A DNA stretch of 64,000 bases from RUG11462 sp045539315 (GTDB taxonomy: Bacteria > Bacillota > Clostridia > Oscillospirales > Acutalibacteraceae), in assembly GCA_045539315.1 (NCBI GenBank), contig JAZQFC010000010.1, positions 62,001-126,000 of the forward strand. The letters run 5' to 3'. Below the pieces are notes generated by a model. The model ran no database searches and had not been told where the DNA came from. It worked only from the letters and a program-made list of their open reading frames with translations. The position numbers and the translations under genes were made by a program. Shown in pieces: positions 1 to 7,735 of this stretch; positions within the stretch are counted from its first letter, which is position 1, and every line of letters begins with the position of its first letter.

Positions 1-925
1 CAACTTGTTTTGGACGCATAACAACAGTTCTTACATTTGAATCTTCACTTTCGATTCTTTTGCCATCAACTGTTTTATATGCTCTTACTTTATATCTGTA
101 AATGGTAGCAGGAGTTCTTGCTTTAACATAAAAATATGTGCTTTTAGTAGCAACAGCAAAAACATATTTACTCTTTGATGGGTCATATCTATAAATACGG
201 TATCCATCAATTTTACCGCTTACTGCTTTCCATTTCAAAGTAAATGTAGTATCTTTTACACTACTAGCAGAAACTCCCTCAACTTTTTTTGGATGAATTT
301 TAAAAGTTTTAGTAACTTTACCTGTATAATTGCCAATACCTTTAGCAGTAACTTGACCAAAACCTATGTTAACATTCTTTTTGTAAGAAAGAGTATAATC
401 AACATTTAAAACAGGAAGCATAGTAATACCCATAGTCATAACAGGGGTATGAGCAGTACCATCATAAACATAATCTGTTTGTGAAAGTTGTTTATTCTTT
501 AATACAGAGATGTCTTTTTTAGCAATAGTAAACTCTCTTGAAGCGCTACCCGAAAGCGAATCATTACCTTCAATTGCTTTAATATTAACAGTTGCAGTAC
601 CTGCGTTAATATTATTAACATATTCAACAGTATAGTGAATGTCTTTTAAATATGTAAAATCGCCGTAAGTAACAGTAACTTTTGGAGTTTTTTCTTCTGC
701 TGAATAAACATAATTTGTTTTTGCTAATTTCACATTACAGTTCAACAAATCAACAATGTTTGGGATAGGCGTAGTAGTATCACTAGGCTCTGTAGGGTCC
801 TGTGTACTAGTAGTTGTAAACACATCAGGGTTTGTTGGATCATAGTAATCCTGCGCGCTTGTTGAAACAGGAACAGAAACTAAAATGCAAAAGCATAAAA
901 TCAAAGCAATAATTTTAGATTTCAT
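1..925 (-). CDS. Secreted Ig-like/Fn3 surface protein, 3' end outside window
   Basis: Secreted, probably surface-exposed protein of unknown function; the C-terminus lies before base 1. The ATG at 925 opens a signal peptide (about residues 1-24, ending VPVSTSA). A Thr/Pro-rich linker follows, then two beta-sandwich-like repeats of the MBG/YDG type (for example TDYVYDGTAHTP, then VDYTLSYKKN, then GNYTG), and then a fibronectin-III-like domain (FTLKWKAVSGKIDGYRIYR). This architecture is common in exported proteins of Ruminococcaceae and carries no visible catalytic motif. A purine-rich site (AGAAAGAGAG) lies upstream of the ATG. It is divergent from the CotH-like gene. The reading frame and signal peptide are clear; the role is not. 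Confidence 0.8.
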   Translation of the reverse strand, partial: MKSKIIALILCFCILVSVPVSTSAQDYYDPTNPDVFTTTSTQDPTEPSDTTTPIPNIVDLLNCNVKLAKTNYVYSAEEKTPKVTVTYGDFTYLKDIHYTVEYVNNINAGTATVNIKAIEGNDSLSGSASREFTIAKKDISVLKNKQLSQTDYVYDGTAHTPVMTMGITMLPVLNVDYTLSYKKNVNIGFGQVTAKGIGNYTGKVTKTFKIHPKKVEGVSASSVKDTTFTLKWKAVSGKIDGYRIYRYDPSKSKYVFAVATKSTYFYVKARTPATIYRYKVRAYKTVDGKRIESEDSNVRTVVMRPKQV

Positions 926-967
926 TAAATTATACGGCTCTCTTTCTGTATATTATTATTTAATTAT

Positions 968-996
968 ATTCTACTATACTTTTTTTCGTTTTTCAA
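968..996 (-). promoter_or_regulatory. Promoter of the truncated surface-protein gene
   Basis: On the minus strand, TTGAAA (991-996) is separated by 17 bases from TAGAAT (968-973), about 40 bases upstream of the start at 925. It fits a vegetative sigma-A promoter. Confidence 0.5.
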
Positions 997-1039
997 CATA
1001 ATCTTAAAAAAATTTACAAGTTTTTTGAATTAATATTTA

Positions 1040-1068
1040 TTGACAAGATAAAGGTATAGTGATAAACT
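1040..1068 (+). promoter_or_regulatory. Possible promoter of the CotH-like gene
   Basis: A perfect -35 TTGACA (1040-1045) is followed after 17 bases by the weaker -10 TAAACT (1063-1068). It is about 45 bases before the ATG at 1116. Confidence 0.45.
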
Positions 1069-1115
1069 TTAAAATAGACAAGTTTAGTTAATTATATTCG
1101 CTCAAGGAGTAAAAA

Positions 1116-2675
1116 ATGAGAAAAATTTCACTTAAAAATAAGGATAAAGTTTTAAGCAAAAAAACTAAAATCACTTTAATAACTTGTGCAGTTGTTATCG
1201 CGGTTTTAGGTCTTGCAACATTCCTTTTTTTAAAATTTTATCACATATATGATACTAAAGTGCATAACCCAACTTGTACAACCAAGGGATATACAGAGTC
1301 GGTGTGCAAAATCTGTGGTGACATACAAAGGGTAAAATATACAGCGCCTTATGGTCATGATTATGGCGAGGTAAAGTTAAAATCAAAACCAACTGAATTA
1401 ACTTTTGGTGAAAACGCAAGAAAATGTTCAAGATGTGGTGTTGAGCAGATAACAAAAATTGAGCCAACTATAAAAATGAAAAAGTTTTACTTTGTCGGTG
1501 ATGCTTTTACAGTTGATGAATACAAAGTTGCAACAGGCTCGATGACATATTCTTATAATGGTGTAAAAAAAGATTATTTTATTGCGCTTGATTATGAAGA
1601 TGAAGATAATTCAAGATATATAAAGCATGATTATAAAATCACATTTTATTCGGATAAAAAACTCAAAACTCCTGTAAAACTTAAATTAATGGAAGGCGTT
1701 GAGCCGTCAGAAACATGGGAACTATATGGCAATTTTTATGATTTTAAAAATTTAAGAGATGCAGTTGCAACCGAAGTTTTTAAAGATGTGAGAAAAACTT
1801 CTAAAAAGATAGACGCAAGACTAGGGGAGAACTATTTAACCAAAAAAAGCGAGCCTGTAATATTCTTTATGAATGGCACATTTGTTGGTGTATTCAGACT
1901 TCTAGAAACCGATAGCGCAGATTTGATGAATGTTAAAGAAACAGATAAAATGTGCGCTTTAGTAAGAGCAAATTATGCAACAAGTCAAAGTTTTTTCAAA
2001 ACACTGGCAACAGATATTGGCGCTTGGAAAGTTAAATATAACTACACCGATGATAACGAGTGGGTTTATAAATCTTTAAATAACTTGATAAACTTTGTTA
2101 TTGAAAATGATGGCGAAAAGTTTAAAAAAGGCATTTCAAATTATCTTGATGTTGATGGTATGATAGATTATATGCTAACAGTTTATTTTACCGGCGCGGC
2201 AGATAATGTTGCAAGATGTTTTACACTTGGCACTTATGATGGCAAAGTATGGACACCAAGTTTATATGATGCAAACGCATCGTTTGGTATTAATAACGAT
2301 GGCGATATTACAACTCTAGAAACAGTTTTGGCGCCGTATTTTGATGAAAATGATAAAACTATTATTCATTCTGACACAAATTCAGTGCTTTGGGAAAAAA
2401 TGATTAATAATTTTTATGATGAAATAAAAGCAAGATATATGCAACTTAAAGATACTGTTTTCACATCAAAAAATATTTATTCTAAATTCCAAAATCACGA
2501 GCAAAAAGTTCCGCAAATTGTTTATGAAACCGAAAAGAAAAAATATAATCAAATAGATACAACAACTGATTTAAAACAGTCTTTAGTAGAGTTTATTGCT
2601 ACAAGGAAAAACACTTTCCAGGTATTTTTTGAAAACACAAAACCGCAAGTGCAAGAAACTACTAAAACAAATTAA
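1116..2675 (+). CDS. Membrane-anchored CotH-kinase-like protein
   Basis: Likely member of the CotH (spore-coat-protein-H kinase-like) family. It has a positively charged N-terminus, one membrane segment at about residues 20-40 and then two CxxC pairs (NPTCTTKGYTESVCKICG; CSRCG) resembling the Cys-rich repeats of the GH16 protein. The rest carries CotH-type landmarks: a LYGNFYDFKNLRDAVATEVF helix, MNGTFVGVFRLLE (the nG-x-x-x-G-x-Y/F-x-x-x-E element) and YDANASFGINNDGD where the family has D-x-D-x-S-F-G. CotH proteins are atypical kinases that in Bacillus phosphorylate coat proteins; a surface relative could also be a structural protein. A SD (CAAGGAG) precedes ATG 1116. The family call is from motifs, not a search. 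Confidence 0.72.
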   Translation: MRKISLKNKDKVLSKKTKITLITCAVVIAVLGLATFLFLKFYHIYDTKVHNPTCTTKGYTESVCKICGDIQRVKYTAPYGHDYGEVKLKSKPTELTFGENARKCSRCGVEQITKIEPTIKMKKFYFVGDAFTVDEYKVATGSMTYSYNGVKKDYFIALDYEDEDNSRYIKHDYKITFYSDKKLKTPVKLKLMEGVEPSETWELYGNFYDFKNLRDAVATEVFKDVRKTSKKIDARLGENYLTKKSEPVIFFMNGTFVGVFRLLETDSADLMNVKETDKMCALVRANYATSQSFFKTLATDIGAWKVKYNYTDDNEWVYKSLNNLINFVIENDGEKFKKGISNYLDVDGMIDYMLTVYFTGAADNVARCFTLGTYDGKVWTPSLYDANASFGINNDGDITTLETVLAPYFDENDKTIIHSDTNSVLWEKMINNFYDEIKARYMQLKDTVFTSKNIYSKFQNHEQKVPQIVYETEKKKYNQIDTTTDLKQSLVEFIATRKNTFQVFFENTKPQVQETTKTN

Positions 2676-2686
2676 AAAAACAAAGC

Positions 2687-2722
2687 AAAAAGCCAACCTC
2701 AAATATGAGGTTGGCTTTTTTA
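2687..2722. terminator. Bidirectional terminator
   Basis: The stem AAAAAGCCAACCTC / GAGGTTGGCTTTTT with loop AAATAT is flanked by A-rich and T-rich tracts. It serves the CotH-like gene (plus) and the 47-residue ORF (minus). Confidence 0.85.
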
Positions 2723-2755
2723 TTAAGGATAAGTTATATGAAAAAATAATATCAA

Positions 2756-2899
2756 TTACCATTTATCATTTTCATATGGGTCATATTTTGTAGTAGGCTC
2801 TGTTGGAGTAACTGTTGGTTCTTCAACTGACGGAGAAGAAGCAATAATATCAAGAGACTCATTTTTTTCAAATTCTAAACTAATTTTTTCAAATTTCAT
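2756..2899 (-). CDS. 47-residue Thr/Pro-rich small protein
   Basis: Small ORF starting at ATG 2899 with a strong Shine-Dalgarno (GGGAGGAAAG) and ending TAA at 2756. Its start lies 18 bases after the stop of the M14 carboxypeptidase gene, so the two are probably co-transcribed; the terminator at 2687-2722 follows. The peptide begins MKFEKISLEF and has a central ESLDIIASS, then a Pro/Thr/Glu-rich stretch (EEPTVTPTEPTTKYDPYE). It resembles the many short clostridial peptides of layout MKKYEKPxLEIxEFExEDVIxTS, whose function is unknown to me. No signal peptide, cysteine or membrane segment is visible. A short peptide-like precursor is possible, but I see no modification enzyme nearby. Confidence 0.65.
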   Translation of the reverse strand: MKFEKISLEFEKNESLDIIASSPSVEEPTVTPTEPTTKYDPYENDKW

Positions 2900-2917
2900 T
2901 TTTCTTTCCTCCCTTGA

Positions 2918-5900
2918 TTATTTAATAATTGTTTGAGAAATTTCAATAATTGCTCTACCGAGAGCTTTACCTGCATTAACTGCATTCGCTTGTGTGAATT
3001 TAACGCCATTTGATTTAAAGAAAGCAGTTTCAAATGTTGTACCACATTGTAATGTAGGAATATTTGTCATATAATTAGAGAAACCTTTGCCTACAGTACC
3101 GTTTGTACCTGCGTTTCCTTCTGCCCCATATTCTTGGTTATTAGCACCTGTATATGGCAAACAATTTGAATCGATATTATTTTTAAATGCTGTTAACAAT
3201 GTTTCAAGGTTGTCTGCTCTTTCTGTACCTGGAGCAAACTTTTTATAAACAAAGATTGAATCATTATCTCCGCCTGTATGCCAAGGTGAATGTGAATCAT
3301 AAGCTTGAACAACGTTGTTTTCAGAGTTTTCGACATATTTACGAACCGCTCTTACAGAAGCATACATTGAACTATCTGTATTGCCCCAACCACCTATATA
3401 GTCTTGGTTGTGGTCGTGAGGAGCACGGTTTTTACCTTGGTCACCTGCAAGCACACCATCAATATCCATAAATGGAACAGCCATTACTGTATAATTTTCT
3501 TTGATATAATCAGAAGTTGCAAGTTCTTTTAAAACACCTTCTAATACATAGCTACCTGATGATTCGCAAGCGTGATGGCGAGAAGTTAAAACGATACCTT
3601 TATCGCCATTACCAAATTTAACATAAGGAACTGCGTTGCCGCCTTCAGATGTGCAAAGAGTTTGAACAGTTAAACCTAATTCATCTGCAACATCATAAAA
3701 TCTTTCAGGATGATAAAGCATATTATGAGCGAAATAAACTGTTGTGTCATTCTCGCCGAATGTGTAAGTAAAGCTTTCGCCATCTTTTGTATTAGTCCAA
3801 TCCCAAGTTTCAAGGTCTTTTGAAACTGCCGCGCCATAAGGACCTACTCTGTTACCTTGAGAGAACTTGAAGGTAACTTTTTTACCCTCAGCGCCTTCAA
3901 CTTTGAATGCCCAATAGAACCAATCTTCAGTTGTTGTTCTCAAATCGTTTTTAACAGTTACAGTGTATGAACCATCTGCATTTTCTTCAATGTTTTGAAC
4001 GATAATATTACCGCCGACCATTTCATCTGTTACAGAAATTGCGCCAAGAATTGCGTCTGCCCATTTATCAACTGAATCTTTGAATGCTTCATAAAGTTCT
4101 ACATTAGTTGAATCATTTCTTAAAGCAGTTGCAACTTGTTTTAGCGAACGAGCATTGTTAGCAACTTTGTTGTCAACATAAGAAGCATAAGAGATAAATG
4201 TTCTGCCATCTTTAGTTACTTTAACATAACCACGGCCAACAAATTTTCTTGAAATATTACCTGATTCTTTAGAATAAGCAGTGTCTGATTCTTTAATGTT
4301 AACAATCGAACCAACAACTGTATTGCCATTTTCATAATAACCTTTTGATAAATCAAAAGTTACATTAAGATATTTAGCACCATCAAGGTCAAATGTTAAT
4401 TCATCTCTACATAAAATATCTTGTGGAGCAATAAGTGTACCAACTTCTACTGTTGCGCCCTCTTGTTGTAATTTAGCAATTTTTTCAGCATCAACAGTTG
4501 TGTAATATCTCAAACCGTTAACATCGCCAAGGCGAAGAGCAGCGCCTTTTGTCATTTCAGTTTCAACTTCTAATTCATCAACAGGAACTTCACCTGCGAT
4601 TGAAAGTGTAAATGTATCATCAAGATAGTTGTTGATAATTGTTTGGCTTGTGCTTTCAGCCATATTGTTTTCATTTGTGTTCCAAGTTGAAACAACAAGG
4701 TAGCTTGTATTTGGACCTGTTGTCAAAGTTGTTGTAAAGTTTGCACCCAAGTCGCCAGTAGTTTTATTTGTGTTAAGTGATAAATACTGTTTGTTGCCAT
4801 CAAGCTCTTTAAAGTTCAAAGCATAAGTTTTGCTCATTTTAACTTTGATTGTATAAGTTGTGTTTGGCAATACTTCCATGTATTTATTGTAAGCCGCACG
4901 TTTTCTGTGATTTGATGTTTCGGTTGTAATAAGACCTGTTGTGGTCCAGAAACCTTGAACCCAGTTATCATTTGTAATAAGCTCTTTTGTTGCTGTTTCA
5001 CCATCATAAACAGGTGGTTGTGTAGTTGTGGTGGTTGTGGTTGTAGTTTCTGTTTCTTCAGGAGTTGCAGAACCTGCACCTTTAATCGAAACTGCAATAT
5101 TGCCGCTTGCAAGACCATCTAAAATATTCTTGTAAAGGTCTGTGCCTGTTTGAGAGCTATCAAATGAACTCCAAAGCGAAATAGTAATATACTCTGTTGT
5201 AGCAGAAACTGTCACTTCTTTGGTAAAGTTAGTACCCAAAGAATATGCTTGGAAGTTTGTTGCAGATAATTGGTTTTTGTCTGCATCATACTCTTTGAAG
5301 TTGATAGCATTTGCAACTGTACTATTTCTATTAAGTTTGGTTGTGATAGTATAAGTTGTATTTGGTTTAACTTTTAGGAATACGTTGTAAGAAACACGTT
5401 TGTTGTTACTTGCTTCTGAAGTTGCAGTATCAATAGCGCCGTTTCTCCAGAAACCTTCAACCCATTCACCGCCTGAGATAATTTCAACTTCTTCTGATGG
5501 CTCTTGTGGAGCAACTGTTGTAGTTGTGGTTGTTGTGGTAGTTGTGGTTGTTGTAGTTGTTGTTTCTTCTTCTGGCTCTGTAGGAACAGTTGTATCTTCT
5601 TCAACTGCTTCGTCTGTACTGATGATTTCAAAGTTATCAAATCCCATAGCGCCTGAAGAACCTGTTGAAACCATAAGACCAATATAAGTTAAATCTTCGC
5701 TCATATTGTATGATGAAACATCAGGAACCTTTGAAGAATCTGCTACATTTGTGTAGTTAGGTGTTTGTGAATGTTTACCGATTTCAGGGTCATTAAAGAA
5801 CAACTCGAGATATCCACCCTCAAGTTTTTCCATTGTGTAACCTGCTTTTCTGTAAACGTATTCAACTCCGTCTTTTTGAGCATAGAATCTTAATTGGAAA

Positions 5901-6304
5901 CCAGAGATTGTAATGCTTCTGTTATATGCCCAAACTCTAAATCCAACTGCACCCTGTCTCATTTCAGCTGTTACAGGAACGTAAACTTCAATGTATTCAC
6001 CTGATGCGTTAGCCCATGCTTTAAAGCCCATAGAGCCGTCTTTACCATAAGCAATAAACTCACCTGTTGATGAACTTGCATTACCTTTGGTGGTTGCTAT
6101 GCTAGAACCGGTTTTAACAAGTTTTGTCTTTATGCCTTTCTCGTTTTTAAGGTGATTTCCGCTTCTGCTGATTTCGTTTTCAGCAAAACCATTAAAATCT
6201 TGAACTGTTTTGTATGAATAGGTTTCGTTACCTGAAACATAAACAGTAGCCATTACGCTGAAAAGCAAACAAGCAGAAATAACGATTGCGATTAATTTTT
6301 TCAT
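2918..6304 (-). CDS. Secreted M14-family zinc carboxypeptidase with repeat modules
   Basis: Large exported metallopeptidase (1,128 residues). A signal peptide (1-24) leads to a beta-rich module (about 25-240), a 16-Thr linker, and two homologous modules (about 275-410 and 440-575, both with W-V-x-G-F-W and LPNTTYTI/KPNTTYTI), divided by a 9-Thr linker. The C-terminal third is the M14 domain: zinc ligands H911 and E914 (RHHACESSG), H1005 (AYDSHSPWH) and the catalytic-type Glu E1092 (QCGTTFETAFF), with an NRAPHDHNQDY substrate loop. M14 enzymes remove C-terminal amino acids or trim peptidoglycan peptides; the HxxE context is nearest the M14 cytosolic-carboxypeptidase-like branch, yet this one is exported. 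It is followed closely by the 47-residue ORF and preceded by a promoter with an operator shared with the GH16 gene. Confidence 0.82.
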   Translation of the reverse strand: MKKLIAIVISACLLFSVMATVYVSGNETYSYKTVQDFNGFAENEISRSGNHLKNEKGIKTKLVKTGSSIATTKGNASSSTGEFIAYGKDGSMGFKAWANASGEYIEVYVPVTAEMRQGAVGFRVWAYNRSITISGFQLRFYAQKDGVEYVYRKAGYTMEKLEGGYLELFFNDPEIGKHSQTPNYTNVADSSKVPDVSSYNMSEDLTYIGLMVSTGSSGAMGFDNFEIISTDEAVEEDTTVPTEPEEETTTTTTTTTTTTTTTTVAPQEPSEEVEIISGGEWVEGFWRNGAIDTATSEASNNKRVSYNVFLKVKPNTTYTITTKLNRNSTVANAINFKEYDADKNQLSATNFQAYSLGTNFTKEVTVSATTEYITISLWSSFDSSQTGTDLYKNILDGLASGNIAVSIKGAGSATPEETETTTTTTTTTQPPVYDGETATKELITNDNWVQGFWTTTGLITTETSNHRKRAAYNKYMEVLPNTTYTIKVKMSKTYALNFKELDGNKQYLSLNTNKTTGDLGANFTTTLTTGPNTSYLVVSTWNTNENNMAESTSQTIINNYLDDTFTLSIAGEVPVDELEVETEMTKGAALRLGDVNGLRYYTTVDAEKIAKLQQEGATVEVGTLIAPQDILCRDELTFDLDGAKYLNVTFDLSKGYYENGNTVVGSIVNIKESDTAYSKESGNISRKFVGRGYVKVTKDGRTFISYASYVDNKVANNARSLKQVATALRNDSTNVELYEAFKDSVDKWADAILGAISVTDEMVGGNIIVQNIEENADGSYTVTVKNDLRTTTEDWFYWAFKVEGAEGKKVTFKFSQGNRVGPYGAAVSKDLETWDWTNTKDGESFTYTFGENDTTVYFAHNMLYHPERFYDVADELGLTVQTLCTSEGGNAVPYVKFGNGDKGIVLTSRHHACESSGSYVLEGVLKELATSDYIKENYTVMAVPFMDIDGVLAGDQGKNRAPHDHNQDYIGGWGNTDSSMYASVRAVRKYVENSENNVVQAYDSHSPWHTGGDNDSIFVYKKFAPGTERADNLETLLTAFKNNIDSNCLPYTGANNQEYGAEGNAGTNGTVGKGFSNYMTNIPTLQCGTTFETAFFKSNGVKFTQANAVNAGKALGRAIIEISQTIIK

Positions 6305-6346
6305 TTTGTTTTATCTCCTTTTTAAAAAATAATTTTAGGTAATTAC

Positions 6347-6375
6347 ATTATATATAATACAAAACACAATGTCAA
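6347..6375 (-). promoter_or_regulatory. Promoter of the M14 carboxypeptidase gene
   Basis: Minus strand: perfect TTGACA (6370-6375), 17-base spacer, perfect TATAAT (6347-6352), about 45 bases before the ATG at 6304. Confidence 0.8.
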
Positions 6376-6402
6376 TTGCACAATCTGTCTATTTACTTGC
6401 AG
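6370..6402 (-). promoter_or_regulatory. Putative AraC-family operator, M14 promoter
   Basis: This segment begins in the -35 box and reaches about 27 bases upstream. Written on the plus strand it has TGTCAATTGCA at 6370 and TGTCTATTTA-C-TTGCA at 6386, two direct half-sites 16 bases apart. In its first 26 positions 22 match the element at 11632 upstream of the GH16 gene. Overlap with the -35 box is the usual position for an AraC-type activator site; the AraC gene lies next door. Confidence 0.6.
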
Positions 6403-6449
6403 TTTTCTGTCATTTAGTTGTTTGTCATCCTAAGCGAAACAACCCCACC

Positions 6450-6530
6450 GTCATCCTGAGCGGAGTGAAACGCAGTCGAAGGATTTTAAGAGAAGAATCT
6501 TAAAGATGTTTCGACTTCGCTCAACATGAC
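6450..6530. repeat. Interspersed palindromic repeat, copy 1
   Basis: Starts GTCATCCTGAGCGGAGTG and ends CTTCGCTCAACATGAC, so its two ends are near-complementary (GTCAT..TGAGCG against CGCTCA..ATGAC) and would fold as a long imperfect hairpin. It contains AGTCGAAGGAT. A fragment (GTCATCCTAAGCGAAAC) lies just before it at 6424-6440. Confidence 0.75.
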
Positions 6531-6567
6531 ACGACTTTAGTTTCATCGCCATTAGGCAATACATACA

Positions 6568-6620
6568 GCGCCTTCTTTTGGAAGAAGGTGGATTTGCCGA
6601 AGGCAAAGACGAATGATGGA
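6568..6620. repeat. Second repeat type with two small hairpins
   Basis: Contains CCTTCTTTTGGAAGAAGG (7-bp stem) and TTTGCCGAAGGCAAA (6-bp stem) in tandem between the two GTCATCCTGAGC elements. It resembles the non-coding interspersed elements seen in gut Clostridia. No ORF covers it. Confidence 0.5.
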
Positions 6621-6650
6621 CTGTCGGGCGCCCGATGAGCGCCCCTACGG
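6621..6650. repeat. CGTAGGG-type hairpin repeat, copy 1
   Basis: On the minus strand it reads CGTAG followed by an inverted repeat GGGCGC/GCGCCC and CGA. A related element with a different stem sequence occurs at 39761-39789. Confidence 0.55.
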
Positions 6651-6657
6651 TTATTTC

Positions 6658-6723
6658 GTCATCCTGAGCGTAACGAAGTGCAGTCGAAGGATCTTAAAGA
6701 TGGTTGCGTCTGCTCAACATGAC
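6658..6723. repeat. Interspersed palindromic repeat, copy 2
   Basis: Begins GTCATCCTGAGCGTAACG, contains CAGTCGAAGGATCTTAAAGA and ends TGCTCAACATGAC. It is the same family as 6450-6530, somewhat shorter. Together with neighbouring repeats it fills most of the 506-base gap 6305-6810, which has no gene. Confidence 0.75.
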
Positions 6724-6810
6724 GGGCAATAGAAAACATTGCAAAAGCTTTCAAGAATTGTTTGCGTTTTTTATCAAATTATGATAAAATACAAAAAAGG
6801 AGTGGTTTTT

Positions 6811-7698
6811 ATGAGTTTTTCAACGGGTTTTTACACAGATAACTGCAATATTTATTATGAATGTAAAATAGAAGAAGATAAAACTGATGATAATAATTTT
6901 TCAAAGCCAAGTGTTGCTTTTTTAAAAGCAGACCCTTATGGATTTAAAACATCTTTTTTTGGATTTTATTATATTTATTCAGGCGAACTTACCCTTTATC
7001 ATTGTGGTGAAACCATAAAATTACCAGAAAAAACTTTACTCGTTTGTTCACCCGAATATCAGATTAATCATATTAAAAGCAAACCAAATACGGAGTTTGT
7101 TTCCATTCAACTCCATGCTTCTTTAATTAACACTTTTGAAAAATCAGAAGGTTTATCTAAAATTTTTTATGCAGATAGCGTTAAAAGAAGAGTTTACACA
7201 AAAGAAATGCATCAAGACAACATAATTATACCTGTGATGAATTCATTAAAAGCTTCGCTTTTGCAACATTATAATGAGCCATTTATTTTTTCAAGAATTT
7301 TAACGGCTATTACAGAATTAAATATAATTTACAACAGAATTTTTGGTGAAGATGAAAAAGAAATTCCTAATGTTGCAGCAAGAGTTATTGATTATATTGA
7401 AAGGCATTATACCGAAAATCTAACTATTGATTTGCTTTGCGAAAAATTTGGAATTTCTCCTTCGAGTGTTCATAGAATTTGCAAAAAAGCATTCAATAAA
7501 TCATTTAAAGAACATATTGCTTCTTTGCGCCTTAGAGAAGCGAGAGCATTGATAATCAAAAAAGATTATATGCCTTCAAGCGTTGCTAAAATTGTTGGTT
7601 ATAAAAGTTATTCTTCGTTTTTCAGAGCTTATAAAAACACTTTTGGTATTTCACCTGTTGATGATATTAAATCAAAGCAAAGATGGCCACTTGTATAA
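6811..7698 (+). CDS. AraC-family transcriptional regulator
   Basis: 295-residue regulator. The start is ATG 6811 because AAAAAGGAG lies 8 bases before it; an in-frame ATG further upstream (6739) has no ribosome site. The N-terminal half is cupin-like (YIYSGELTLYHCGETIKLPE) and would bind a ligand, usually a sugar in this family. The C-terminal 100 residues carry two helix-turn-helix units: LTIDLLCEKFGISPSSVHRI and the signature VAKIVGYKSYSSFFRAYKN with FGISP. It lies between the M14 carboxypeptidase and GH16 genes, both divergent or convergent to it, whose promoters share a direct-repeat element. I infer that it activates both in response to a glycan-derived signal. Confidence 0.9.
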   Translation: MSFSTGFYTDNCNIYYECKIEEDKTDDNNFSKPSVAFLKADPYGFKTSFFGFYYIYSGELTLYHCGETIKLPEKTLLVCSPEYQINHIKSKPNTEFVSIQLHASLINTFEKSEGLSKIFYADSVKRRVYTKEMHQDNIIIPVMNSLKASLLQHYNEPFIFSRILTAITELNIIYNRIFGEDEKEIPNVAARVIDYIERHYTENLTIDLLCEKFGISPSSVHRICKKAFNKSFKEHIASLRLREARALIIKKDYMPSSVAKIVGYKSYSSFFRAYKNTFGISPVDDIKSKQRWPLV

Positions 7699-7705
7699 AC
7701 TAAAA

Positions 7706-7733
7706 AATCTCCGCATTTTGCGGAAATTTTTTT
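7706..7733. terminator. Bidirectional terminator between AraC and GH16 genes
   Basis: TCCGC-ATTTT-GCGGA stem, with an A-run before and a run of seven T after, sits between two convergent genes. Confidence 0.75.
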
Positions 7734-7735
7734 AG

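Noticed and set aside
5500..5600. Assembly error in the poly-Thr tract
   Set aside because: Codons ACA, ACC and ACT are mixed and the frame stays open on both sides, so it looks like a real linker.
6739..6810. Extended N-terminus of the AraC gene
   Set aside because: The ATG at 6739 has no SD and would make the extension cover a possible -10 region; ATG 6811 has AAAAAGGAG at proper distance.
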